A stretch of 64,000 nt of DNA from Palaemon carinicauda (Eukaryota; Arthropoda; Malacostraca; Decapoda; Palaemonidae), in contig NC_090761.1 of NCBI RefSeq assembly GCF_036898095.1, positions 46,666,753 to 46,730,752 on the forward strand, given 5' to 3'. Positions 45,183-55,422 of the stretch are shown here, piece by piece. The notes below the pieces were generated by a model that worked only from the letters and a program-made list of their open reading frames with translations, was not told the DNA's origin and did no database searches. Positions within the stretch are counted from its first letter, which is position 1. The number at the start of each line of letters is the position of its first letter. Made by a program: the position numbers and the translations under genes.

Positions 45183-47491
45183 TATCTTCAGCATACGCTC
45201 ATTTCATTTATCATGAAAAAAATTTAGCATAGGTTTGCCAAATGAAACAAAGAATAACAGTCGTAGGTGGATACTGTGAATAAGTGCACATCTGAAGGCT
45301 CAGCCTTGTTCGTACTTTTTCTTTCTTGCCATTAAGATATTCCTCGGATTGTTCCAGCCTTAATAACCAATTTTAGTCCAAAACTTTATCTCTTTGTTTT
45401 CCAATGTGTTTTTTATTCAGATTTATTCATTTTGCATCCATTTTCATTAGTAGCACACATATCTGTGAAATTTAACTATTTTAATTCCATCAGATGGTAC
45501 TTCCAAAGAGTATGTAAGTATCAACATTCCTTTTCATTAAAAGAAAAATACCTGGTGGTATTCCTGTCACTGTATTTGTTTTTTATTTTTGCATTTTATT
45601 TTGCATTTTAGGTATAGATTATTGAAAAGATTAGTTAATTGAGTCAGTAGTTAGCACTTTTTTATTTAGTATTTGTTTGTTGGGTTTGAAAATTGTTTTT
45701 CTTGATACTTTTCAGTTTTGTATTATAGTATTTGTTATTAAGTAAGCTGAGTTTTTCTTTTGACTAATGTGTAGTGAATTTTACATACTTGGTCCCCTGT
45801 TAACAGTTAGGAACTAAATTTTTTCCATCTGTTTATCTGTTTCTGTACTCCCAAGTGTGTCATGCTTATTTTGTCATTGCAACTACTATAGAGTTGAAGG
45901 GACTCCAAACATGGTAAAAAATAGCCATTATACTTACATCTGTCACACTGCTATCAAAACTACTACATAGATGGGTGGGGGATGTTTGTCAAACTTGATA
46001 CAAGGTAGGCCATCAAGTAAGATTATATTTGTACAGTATATACAGATACATGTCTGACACTTATCGTCTCATTGGAATTCAACACAGTTGAAGGGAATTA
46101 TGCCAAACATGCTACCTTTGTGTAGACCGTAACTCATAGAAATGTGGATGAAAGAAGATTATTCATCAGTGTCTGGCAGTGATTTTCACACTTGCCTTGT
46201 TCATGTAACTCTTTTTGCATGATTGAAGGGGTTTTAGTTTACACATGTAGATCATCATGCCTTTCCATCACTCCAAATTAAACATATCTCTTTGTACATT
46301 CAGCCTATGGTCTTTTTCACTCCCAATTTTGTCATTGCAGTACAGTTAACCAATGCTGAAGTTCATATTACTGTTCCCTAACTACTCTAGCCTTAATGTC
46401 TAATTGTACTTTTGACCTTTTTCCTCCATCCTGCAATAATTATCTGTCACTTACCTTGTGAATATGGGTACTTAATGGCAAGGATTTTGAACTGTTCCTG
46501 TTGGTGAGCTAGAGTTGTATTCAAGTTTTCAATATCGTAGCATCCTACTGATTAGTAGAACATTTCCATAAAATGTTTTCAGGCACTTTAATGAACAAAA
46601 GTGGCCAATTAAGGCATCACTGTACATTAGGTCAGAGCCTTTCTAACTTCCTTGAGTTATGAAAGAGTTTTAGATTATTGCCTTTGTGAGCACAGGCATG
46701 TAGATTTCTTATGCATCTTTAATAGCTCTTTACCTTGAGATGTATTTTTCTTATTGGGGATTATCTTTTAAAGTCAGGGTATCTGTAATGTAACTCTGGT
46801 TATTTGATTACTGAAACTATTGTCAGGTAAAAAACAAGCCATACTCTATACTCTTCGGGCAGGGCTTGTACCTACTCTATTTCTCTTGGTATTTCACACA
46901 GTCCACCAGGTCATTGTAAAGGGTGGAACTCTTAACAGCTTGCATTCAATGAAATAGTGATCCCATAGGGTTTCTGAGATTACTATAAGAAACTTTAGGT
47001 TTTATAACTTTAAGCACAATTTTTCATCAATTGCATAACTGCCCAACTCCCATCCCCTCACTCTGGCCATATCAGATCTAGTCTACATGATAGAACAGGC
47101 GAGTCATAGCGAGCATTCAGTATTCCACAGGTGTGCATAGACCTACTAATTCAGTTTTCAATATTTCTGTTTAGGGACAGATGGGATGAAAATTTGTGGT
47201 CAGTATGAAATTTTTCTTAATTTCTTTTATTTTTATAAGCTATGCAAAATAAAAAGTATGATTTGGCCAAAGAAAAATTGCTTTACTGTGATTTAAGGAT
47301 TATTCATTGAAATGTGTTTTTAAAACTTTGGGGGGGTTTTAAGAGTTCTCAGAATATTTATTTTTAAGAGTTTGGGAGGCTAAATGAAAAACTACTTCAA
47401 ACTCTAGCAGAAATGCACCTCCCTTTAAGGGATCTTTTTCTATCACTCAGATTGAAGAGAGTTTGATGGAGCTTGATATAAAGGTACTTTC

Positions 47492-47495
<4 letters not shown>
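45183..47495. other. Intron sequence, no gene recognised
   Basis: AT-rich, without ORFs longer than about 60 codons. A splice-like mini-exon at 45494-45513 was considered and rejected. No repeat family was identified. Confidence 0.5.

Positions 47496-47579
<84 letters not shown>
47496..47579. repeat. (TA)n microsatellite
   Basis: About 84 bp of pure TA dinucleotide, ending 'atatac'. Confidence 0.97.
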
Positions 47580-47582
<3 letters not shown>

Positions 47583-48677
47583 TTTATACTGTACTGTACA
47601 TGATTGTCATTAATTTTATTGGAACCCCTTTTACATGGTTGATTGGACTTAGTCAAATTAATTTAAAGGTAATCTTTCATATTATAGCTTACAACATGAA
47701 GCGGGATTATTAAATGGTTGCCATTTAAAGATACTGTATGGTACCGGGATATTTGACAATTGTTCATCAGTGCCTAATGTCCTACTGTGTTTTGAACAGT
47801 GTCAAATAGTTTGCGAGCCCTTATCAAACTCAAAATGTTACATCCAATGTAAATATTGGCGAGTATAGTGTGAAAGACAAATGCGTAAATTGAATGCTGA
47901 ATTTTCTGAAATGGAGATTTTAACGAGTGTTTCCGCGAGATTGGTTTTATTGGATATGTTAGAATGAATCAAGTACTGTAATTAAATTTGTTTTGTATTA
48001 AATAGCCCTTTGATTTTATTGTTTCTCACTTCATGATTACAAATGGATAACAACAGTTTCCCATTTTCTCAACATTTGTTAATATTTGCTAGTAATTCTC
48101 CTACTTCTTTTGAAATACTTTTATAATCTACTTTTAACTGTGGGTTCTTATAATCGATTATGATACATGGAATATGATGAAAATGTTTCTCAGGTTAACA
48201 AGTCTCCTGTAAATCATTCATCTAAAGTATACCAAAGAATTATATACAGCAAAATTTAGTTTTCAATCATATGTTTAATGAAACATCAGTTTATTTCTAA
48301 ACCAATGATAGTTTTAGCCCATTATAGAATCAAATCCTTCATCACAAGCCTCAATGTCTCAATTTGGTCCAGTTCATTCTGTTGTGAAATCTTCACCTTT
48401 CTGTAATCCTGATTCACACTATAAGCAATCTGATTCCGAGATAGTACAGTTGCAGGTGACAGATCAATATATATCTCCTGCTTCTGAACCAAGCACAAAT
48501 AAGCCACCATTTATGTGTTATGCTTAGTAATTGGTATGTTATATTATGCCTCGAATACTAGGCTCACTGTTTTTCGATAACCCTGTAACGTCTGAACCGG
48601 CAAATAGAGGTTATATTGTTACACCAGGCCTAACCTGCTTAACTTCTAATCTGAACTTGGCCGCTACCAACATAAGG
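47580..48677. other. Intron sequence, no gene recognised
   Basis: AT-rich. The 62-codon minus-strand ORF at 48322-48510 shows no recognisable domain. Confidence 0.45.
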
Positions 48678-48690
48678 TTTTATGAATAGA

Positions 48691-48841
48691 ACTTACCTGG
48701 CAGTTATATATACATAGCTAATTATCTCTATTTCGGCAGAATTTTTCTAAACTAGGCAACCGCCTTGTGGTGGTTGGGTGGTAACACCCGTTAAAGGGTG
48801 GTAGGAGGAATCATTCCCGTTTTCTGTTCTTCAGTTCATCT
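48691..48841. repeat. Left inverted terminal repeat of DIRS D
   Basis: 151 bp, from 'acttacctggcagttatata' to 'tgttcttcagttcatct'. It matches the complement of 55423-55573 with a single difference ('ccttgtggtgg' against 'ccttatggtgg'). Confidence 0.95.
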
Positions 48842-49000
48842 CTGCCGGCCGGATCGACAACACGTTGGTCCGTCATTAAGAGTTTTTCTTCGCTTTCCCT
48901 GCTCGGTGTACCAGTCTGCTTTTTTGGTGAAGTACTCTGATTTGGGGTTTTGGCGATCGTTGTATTTTGTTTTCTCTTAGCTTTTTTGCTGTTTATCATT

Positions 49001-51919
49001 ATGAGTGAAAAGAGTCATTACCGTATCTGTGCGAATGAGGAATGTAAGGTGAGACTACCGAAAATGGCGGTAGACCCTCACACCGTTTGTTCTAATTGTA
49101 GGGGTTTTGTTTGTGCCCTTGATAATAGGTGCGGGGAATGTAAGGTTTTGGATGAGAAAGATTGGTTAATTATGAAGCGCTGTGTGCGTAAGCTAGAGCT
49201 CGATAGAGTTAGGAGAGCTTCTAGGTCTAAGTCTAAGTCTGTTAGTGGTAAGGAAGACGAACTTGCGTAGATTTATCTATTGATCCTATTATTGATTCCT
49301 CTTTGGAAGTTGATCCTTCCCTTGAGGTAGTAACTCCTGCACCTCCTACAGGTTCCGTATCTACGGATGACCCTCGGTACGCTAGCCTGGCGGCCGAGTT
49401 GAAGGCCATTAAAGAACAACTGGAAGCCTTTAAAGGTAAGGAAAGTGAAAGTGCTTGTGTTAGTGCAGTGGAGGTGGCGACTGACCGAATCTGTCATACC
49501 CCTAGGCCTAGACCTCTACCAAGCTCCCAGGACCAAGGGAGAAGGTACGTCGATGACCAAAAGGGGGTGAGAGGTACGTACCCTCGGTCAGCCGTCGCCT
49601 CAGACAGTCCTGTTGTCGATTCCCAGGCTGCTCTTGACCGTCACGGGAAAGACGTGTGGGATGTGTTGTTTTCTTCTCCGAATTCATCCAGACGTAAATG
49701 GAAGTTTGAAGCTTCAAGACCTACTAAGAGGAGATGGAACCACGACGAACGGTCTCGTTCTTTCTCTCCCGGTTCTAGCAGTTATGAACCTTGTCCGTCG
49801 GAGGATGATTTCGACTCCGTGCCTGTGAAAAGGGCGAAGCCTACTGCCGAAGATCCTTCTCCTTCTACGAGTGTTATTCGTCAGCCCCCCCCCCCCCCTT
49901 CGGGGCCGCAAGACCCAGCTGATGTTGCTAAATCCTTTATGTCTGTCATGCAGGAACAACTTTTGACTTTAGTGCAAGCCTTTAGCCGCCCTCACGCCCA
50001 GTCTGACAGACGTAAAGACGACTCGTTACCGATTAAGAAGTCTGCTTCTAAGAGAGAACGGAGTTCTTCTTTAAAGAAAACTTCTCCCTCTCTACGCCAT
50101 GATGAGGAATGTGTGCTTTCGCCAGGCAATACTTCTTCGCGATACCAGGGCGATACTTTTTCTCGTTCTCGATACCGGGACGATACCTTATCGAACGATG
50201 CTGCTTCTCGTTCTCGATGCCAAGACGATACCGCCTCCCGTTCACGTTACCAGCACGATACCTCCTCTCGTTCTCTTCGCCACGACGATACCTCCTCTCG
50301 TTCGCTTCGCCACGACGATACCTCCTCTCGTTCGCTTCGCCACGACGATACCTCCTCTCGTTCGCTTCGCCACGACGATACCTCCTCTCGTTCGCTTCGC
50401 CACGACGATACCTCCTCTCGTTCGCTTCGCCACGACGATACCTCCTCTCGTTCGCTTCGCCACGACGATACCTCCTCTCGTTCGCTTCGCCACGACGATA
50501 CCTCCTCTCGTTCGCTTCGCCACGACGATACCTCCTCTCGTTCGCTTCGCCACGACGATACCTCCTCTCGTTCGCTTCGCCACGACGATACCGACCCTAG
50601 TTCTCGACGCCACGACGATACCGCCTCTCGTTCACGACGCCACGACGATACCGCCTCTCGTTCACGACGCCACGACGATACCGCCTCTCGTTCACGACGA
50701 TACCGCCTGTCGTTCTCGCCGCCACGACGATACCGCCTCTCGCTCTCGACATCGGAACGACTCTGCCTCTCGTTATCGGTCCCAGGGCGATACCACCCTG
50801 CCTCTTCGGGACGATACTGCCTCTCGTCCCAAGGATTCTTCTAGCGCGGGACTCCAGGATGCAACCCGTCTTTTGCAGGATGATGCCTTTGATTTGCCCT
50901 TGTCGGGTTCTAAGGATCCTTCTTCTCTTTCGAAGGATATTGCAGATGTGGATCAGGACCTCGAGGATGTTTCTGATGACGATGATAATCCTGCCGACGC
51001 TGTGGGAGATTACAAAGTTCTCTCTCGCTCCCTTCTTGAACTTTTTGGAGAGGAATTCCAACTTGCTGCCCCTCAATCTCCTCAGTCCCAATTTAACAGA
51101 AAGAAGGCCAAGAAACAGTCAGCCTTCATCAAGATGAAGCTGTCTATCTCCGCAAAGAAGGCTCTCTCGAAGATTGGTGACTGGATGATGGAGCGGAGAC
51201 AAACAGGTAAGACTTCCTTCTCGTTTCCACCAGCTCGTCTTGCTTCAAGAGCGGGTATGTGGTATGCAACTGGAGAACCTTTGGGTCTGGGAGTGCCTTC
51301 CTCCTCCAAGGGTGACTTCTCTGGTTTAGTGGACTCTGCTAGAAGGCATGCTCTCAACTCAGCCAAGGTCATGTGGTTGATGTCGGAGCTGGATCATCTC
51401 GTCAAAGGTATTTTTAGAGCCTTTGAGGTTTTTAGTTTCCTAGACTGGTCGCTTGGGACTCTCGCAAGGAAAACTGACCAGATGGAAGGATCTAGGGACC
51501 TTACCAGTATTATGTCCTGTATGGATAAGGCCCTCAGAGATGGGGCGAATGAGTTGGCGGCTCTGTTCTCAGCTGGGGTCCTAAAGAAGAGAGCTCTGCT
51601 TTGCTCTTTTGCTTCTAGGTCTGTTACCACTGCACAAAAGTCTGAGCTTCTTTACGCCCCCCTCTCTCAACATCTTTTTCCCGAGTCCCTGGTTAATGAC
51701 ATTACGCTTTCTCTGGCCCAAAAAGCCACCCAAGACCTTTTATCTCGTTCTGCTCGTAAGCCCTTGGCAGCCCCTCCTTCTTCTTTGAAACGGGAGGAAA
51801 GGAGATTCCAGCAGCCCTTTCGGGGCAGGACTACTTCAAGACCAGATTTTAGAGGGAGAAGGCAAGAATCAGGACCAAGATCTACCAGGGGTTCTTTCAG
51901 ACCTCGCTCCAGAAAATGA
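49001..51919 (+). pseudogene. DIRS D gag-like ORF with tandem-repeat domain
   Basis: From the ATG at 49001 the first 89 codons carry a Cys/His domain: 'CANEEC', 'DPHTVCSNCRG', 'CGEC'. A TAG at 49268-49270 ends this frame; the continuation ('SIDPIIDSSLEVDPSLEVV') lies one frame away. The middle is Arg/Ser-rich with a 10-residue repeat 'HDDTSSRSLR'. A second shift in that array moves to the frame ending at 51919, which holds an acidic run near 50945-50995 ('QDLEDVSDDDDN') and the C-terminal helical domain ('FEVFSFLDWSLGTLARK', 'SAGVLKKRALL'), equivalent to 'SWLDWWASTLVG' and 'NWVLRRRD' in B. It ends in an Arg-rich tail. The likely role is a nucleic-acid-binding structural protein, inferred. Confidence 0.8.
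50251..50700 (+). repeat. 30-bp coding tandem repeat in DIRS D gag
   Basis: Ten identical 30-bp units ('cacgacgatacctcctctcg' plus 10 bp) fill 50281-50580, preceded by one and followed by several diverged units (degenerate copies extend to about 50130-50830). Each unit encodes HDDTSSRSLR. Because 30 is a multiple of 3, all forward frames and one reverse frame stay open, which creates several artificial ORFs over the array. The unit starting near 50671 lacks 8 bp, shifting the gag frame. Confidence 0.97.
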
Positions 51920-53975
51920 AGTTCGTCTCCTCCAGACAGTAGGCGCAAGACTGTCAGGTTTTTGGCAGTCTTGGAAGAGGAGAGGGGCGGACACCTGGTC
52001 CCTCTCAGTCATCAAGGAAGGATACAAGATCTCCTTTCTGAAAAAACCTCCTCTCGCAGATGCTCCGCTGGCCTTAGTAGCCCGGTACTCGGATCCGGGG
52101 AAACAGAAGGCCCTAGTAGACCTTGTCGACCAAATGCTAGACAAGGGGCCGATAGAACCGGTTCGGGATCTATCCTCCCCAGGCTTTTACAATCGCCTGT
52201 TTCTGGTCCCCAAGAACTCGGGCGGATGGAGACCCGTCCTGGATGTCAGCGCTCTCAACGTATTTGTGGAGAAGACAAAGTTCTCCATGGAGACGACTCA
52301 GTCGGTGCTGGCGTCAGTACGTCCAGGGGACTGGATGGTGTCCCTCGACTTGCAGGACGCATATTTCCATGTCCCCATCCATCCGACTTCGAGGAAGTAC
52401 CTGAGATTTGTAATGCAGGGCAAGTGCTTCCAATTCAGAGCTCTTTGCTTCGGTCTCAGCACGGCTCCTCAAGTCTTCACCAGGGTAATGGCGAATGTGT
52501 CAGGTTGGCTGCATCAGGAGGGGATAAGGATATCCTTCTATCTGGACGATTGGCTGATTCGTTCACGATCGAGGGAGAAATGTCTGGAGGATTTACGGAA
52601 GACTTTTATGATGGCTCAAGATCTAGGCCTGGTCATCAACAGGGAGAAGTCTCAGATCAGACCGAATCAGACTATTCTCTATTTGGGGATAGTTCTGAAT
52701 TCAGTTCTTTTTCGGGCTTCTCCCTCTCAGGAAAGACAGACCAAGTGTCTCGTAAAGGTCAGAAATTTCCTGGACAAGAAGAGATGCACAGCGAAGGAGT
52801 GGATGAGTTTGCTGGGGACTCTATCCTCCCTCGAACAGTTTGTCTCTCTGGGGAGACTCCACCTAAGGCCTCTTCAGCACTTTCTTTCGAAGACGTGGAA
52901 CAGAAAGACGCAGGAAGACTCCTTTTCCTTCCCCATTCCAATAGAAGTCAAGACTCTTCTGAAGTGGTGGCTGGACCCAACCTTGTTAGGGGAAGGGATC
53001 TCCTTACACAAGAAGAACCCAGACCTAGTGTTGTTTTCAGACGCATCAGAGTCAGGCTGGGGGGCAACACTAGGAAGCAAGGAGGTCTCAGGCTATTGGG
53101 AAGGAATTCAACTGGGATGGCACATCAACAACAAGGAGCTGATGGCCATTTTTCTGGGGCTAAAGGCCTTCAAGGACTTGGTGTCTGGGAAGATTGTGGA
53201 GGTCAACTCAGACAACACCACAGCTCTTGCTTACATCAGGAAGCAAGGAGGGACTCACTCTCTGTCTCTGTTCGAGACAGCAAGAGAGCTCCTTCTTTGG
53301 GCGAAGGAGAACAGAATAAATCTGCTGACGAGGTTTGTTCAGGGACAGAAGAATGTGAGGGCGGACATGCTCAGCAGGAAAGGGCAGGTCCTTCCCACAG
53401 AATGGACCCTCAACCAACAGGTCTGTCAGAGTCTCTGGAGGCTGTTGGGGAGACCCCTCATCGATCTTTTCGCCGCCAACTTATCCAAGAGGATCCCCAT
53501 CTATTGCTCCCTAGTTCCGGACAGCGAGGCAATAGCAGTAGACGCCTTTTTGATGGATTGGACGGGGATGGACACTTATGCTTTTCCACCGTTCAAGATC
53601 ATCAATCTGGTAGTCAGGAAATTCGCCCTCCTCGATTCGGGACAGATGATCCTGATAGCTCCGTTCTGGCCGATGAGGGAATGGTTTACGGAGGTGGTGG
53701 ACTTGTTGATGGACTTTCCAAGAAGCCTCCCTGCAAGTCCAAATCTGCTCAGACAACCCCACTTCGAGAGATATCATCAAAACCCCCTCGCTCTCAATCT
53801 GACTGCCTTCAGACTATCGAGAAGCTCGTCAGATCGAGAGGCTTTTCAGCGCAAGCTGCGAAAGCTATCGCCAGAGCGAGGAGGGTCTCTTCGCAGAGGG
53901 TCTACCAGTCCAAGTGGGAGACTTTTAGGGCTTGGTGTAGGAAGCACAAGATTTCCTCATCCACTACCTCTGTGA
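51789..53975 (+). CDS. DIRS D pol: intact RT, RNase H, methyltransferase-like domain
   Basis: The frame is open from 51789 to the stop at 53975 and overlaps the end of gag by about 130 bp in the +1 frame. The conserved N-terminus ('LSGFWQSWKRRGADTW') lies upstream of the first in-frame ATG (52134), so frameshifting or another non-AUG mode is likely. RT: 'NRLFLVPKNSGGWRPVLDVS', 'LDLQDAYFHVPIH', 'FGLSTAPQVFT', catalytic 'YLDDWL'. RNase H: 'FSDASESGWG', 'NKELMAI', 'NSDNTTAL', 'ADMLSR'. Methyltransferase-like: 'IDLFAANL', 'DTYAFPPF', 'MILIAPFWP'. This is the only complete pol in the window; it would reverse-transcribe the element RNA into a circle. Confidence 0.92.
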   Translation, partial: NGRKGDSSSPFGAGLLQDQILEGEGKNQDQDLPGVLSDLAPENEVRLLQTVGARLSGFWQSWKRRGADTWSLSVIKEGYKISFLKKPPLADAPLALVARYSDPGKQKALVDLVDQMLDKGPIEPVRDLSSPGFYNRLFLVPKNSGGWRPVLDVSALNVFVEKTKFSMETTQSVLASVRPGDWMVSLDLQDAYFHVPIHPTSRKYLRFVMQGKCFQFRALCFGLSTAPQVFTRVMANVSGWLHQEGIRISFYLDDWLIRSRSREKCLEDLRKTFMMAQDLGLVINREKSQIRPNQTILYLGIVLNSVLFRASPSQERQTKCLVKVRNFLDKKRCTAKEWMSLLGTLSSLEQFVSLGRLHLRPLQHFLSKTWNRKTQEDSFSFPIPIEVKTLLKWWLDPTLLGEGISLHKKNPDLVLFSDASESGWGATLGSKEVSGYWEGIQLGWHINNKELMAIFLGLKAFKDLVSGKIVEVNSDNTTALAYIRKQGGTHSLSLFETARELLLWAKENRINLLTRFVQGQKNVRADMLSRKGQVLPTEWTLNQQVCQSLWRLLGRPLIDLFAANLSKRIPIYCSLVPDSEAIAVDAFLMDWTGMDTYAFPPFKIINLVVRKFALLDSGQMILIAPFWPMREWFTEVVDLLMDFPRSLPASPNLLRQPHFERYHQNPLALNLTAFRLSRSSSDREAFQRKLRKLSPERGGSLRRGSTSPSGRLLGLGVGSTRFPHPLPL

Positions 53976-54877
53976 GCCAGATTGCGGATTTCTTGTTGTA
54001 CCTCAGGCAGGACGCTAAGCTAGCTGTGTCCACTATCAAGGGGTACAAAAGTATGCTCTCTTCCGTCTGTCGGCATAGAGGCTTGGACTTGTCTCGCGAT
54101 AAGGACTTACATGACCTCTTGAAGTCTTTTGAGACGACCAAGCAGACCCAGTTAAAGCCCGCTTCTTGGAACCTTGATGTGGTTCTTAAATTTCTGTGCA
54201 CCAAGAGATTTGAGCCCATCTCACAGGCTCCCCTTAGGGAGGTTACCAAGAAGACCCTCTTTCTTTTGGCCTTAGCAACAGCTAAAAGAGTTAGTGAAGT
54301 CCATGCAATTGAAAAACAGGTAGGCTTCAATTTGAATGGGGCAGTTTGTGCCTTGAGATTAGACTTTCTCGCTAAGAACGAAAACCCTTTTAAGCCCTGG
54401 CCGAGGACCTTTGAGGTTCCTAACTTGACCAACCTAGTGGGTCAAGAGCAAGAGAGGCTGCTCTGTCCAGTACGAGCCCTCAAGACCTACTTGTCTCGCA
54501 CGAAAAGTGTGAGAGGCTCTTCTAGCTCCCTGTGGTGTTCTGTGAAAGATCCTCAAAAGCCCCTTTCCAAGAACGCTTTGTCCTTTTTCCTGAGGGAAGT
54601 GATAAGAGAAGCGCATCTCTTGTGTGAGGAGGAACACTTCGGACGTTTAAAAGTGCAAGCTCACGAAGTGAGGGCCATTGCGACCTCGCTTCCTTACCAC
54701 AAGAACATGTCGCTCCGTCAGATTATGGATGCGACATTCTGGAGGAGCAACTCTGTGTTCGCCTCTCATTTCCTCAGAGAGGTGAGGGTGGATTATGAGA
54801 AATGTTATACCTTGGGACCATACGTAGCTACGGCTTCTGTATTAGGCAAAGGAGTTACTACCTCCCCTCAACCTTAG
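53680..54877 (+). CDS. DIRS D tyrosine recombinase, open frame, Tyr to Phe at the expected nucleophile
   Basis: An open frame, -1 to pol, overlapping its last 300 bp; the same frame is open back to the gag stop at 51919. Core-binding part: 'DCLQTIEKLVRSRGF', 'YQSKWETFRAWC', 'IADFLLYLRQ', 'STIKGYKSML'. Catalytic part: Arg in 'TAKRVSEVHAIE' and H-x-x-R in 'AHEVRAIATS'. Where A, B and C have 'HYL' this copy has 'FASHFL' (TTC codon), so the expected nucleophile is missing unless one of the downstream tyrosines ('VDYEKCY') takes over. The start is approximate. Confidence 0.88.
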
Positions 54878-55280
54878 TTTTGTTTACTTGTGCATAGGTT
54901 GGTGTATTTTTTATTGGTTGTCTGAGGACTTCGACTTGTGTACAGTCACCTCAGTCTAGTTAGATAATTTTTATCTACTTTGCAAATGTTAGGTGGTTGG
55001 TTTGGTAAAGTTGCGGTTTTTTATTTTGGGCAATAGGTAGTCCTGAAGTCTAGTCAGATTGTTGGTCTCACCCCGTTGACAGACTCGATTGAGTGTTTTC
55101 AGCACTGCAGGTCACATCTTGGCTGACACTCCTAAGGGAAAGCGACTCAAGAGGCAGGAACCTTTGAAGTCAGCTACCTTAGCAGGTAAGGAATCAAGGT
55201 TTTATTTATCCTACAGCTTTTTTGGTTGTTTCCCCAACGATGTTTACTGTCTATCACCCTCCTCCAAGTGTGTTAATCAG

Positions 55281-55380
55281 CTATGTATATATAACTGCCA
55301 GGTAAGTTCTATTCATAAAAATGGAGTTTTTATGATAAAACAAAGTTTTGTGAATACTTACCTGGCAGTTATATATACAT
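55281..55380. repeat. Internal complementary region (ICR) of DIRS D
   Basis: 'gtatatataactgccaggta' to 'ctattcataaaa' complements the left end; 'atggagtttttatgataaaa' to 'ggcagttatatatacat' complements the right end. The sequence is therefore itself a long imperfect palindrome. Confidence 0.94.
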
Positions 55381-55422
55381 TCGAAGGCCCACCCACCTCC
55401 CCTCAGGAGACAGGTCGGGCAT

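Noticed and set aside
45494..45513. Possible 20-bp mini-exon between 'attccatcag' and 'gtaagta'
   Set aside because: Its length (20 bp) would change the phase between the 24325 and 58363 exons, which already join in frame without it.
50242..50613. Long ORFs on both strands over the 30-bp repeat
   Set aside because: A repeat unit divisible by three keeps several frames open automatically; only the HDDTSSRSLR frame continues the Gag protein.
50251..50700. CRISPR-like regular repeats
   Set aside because: The units are head-to-tail with no spacers and are coding, and the sequence is eukaryotic.
51962..53680. An independent protein from the long frame upstream of the D recombinase
   Set aside because: It overlaps the conserved RT in another frame and has low-complexity Ser/Gly/Arg composition; reported as an overlap finding, not as a separate gene.
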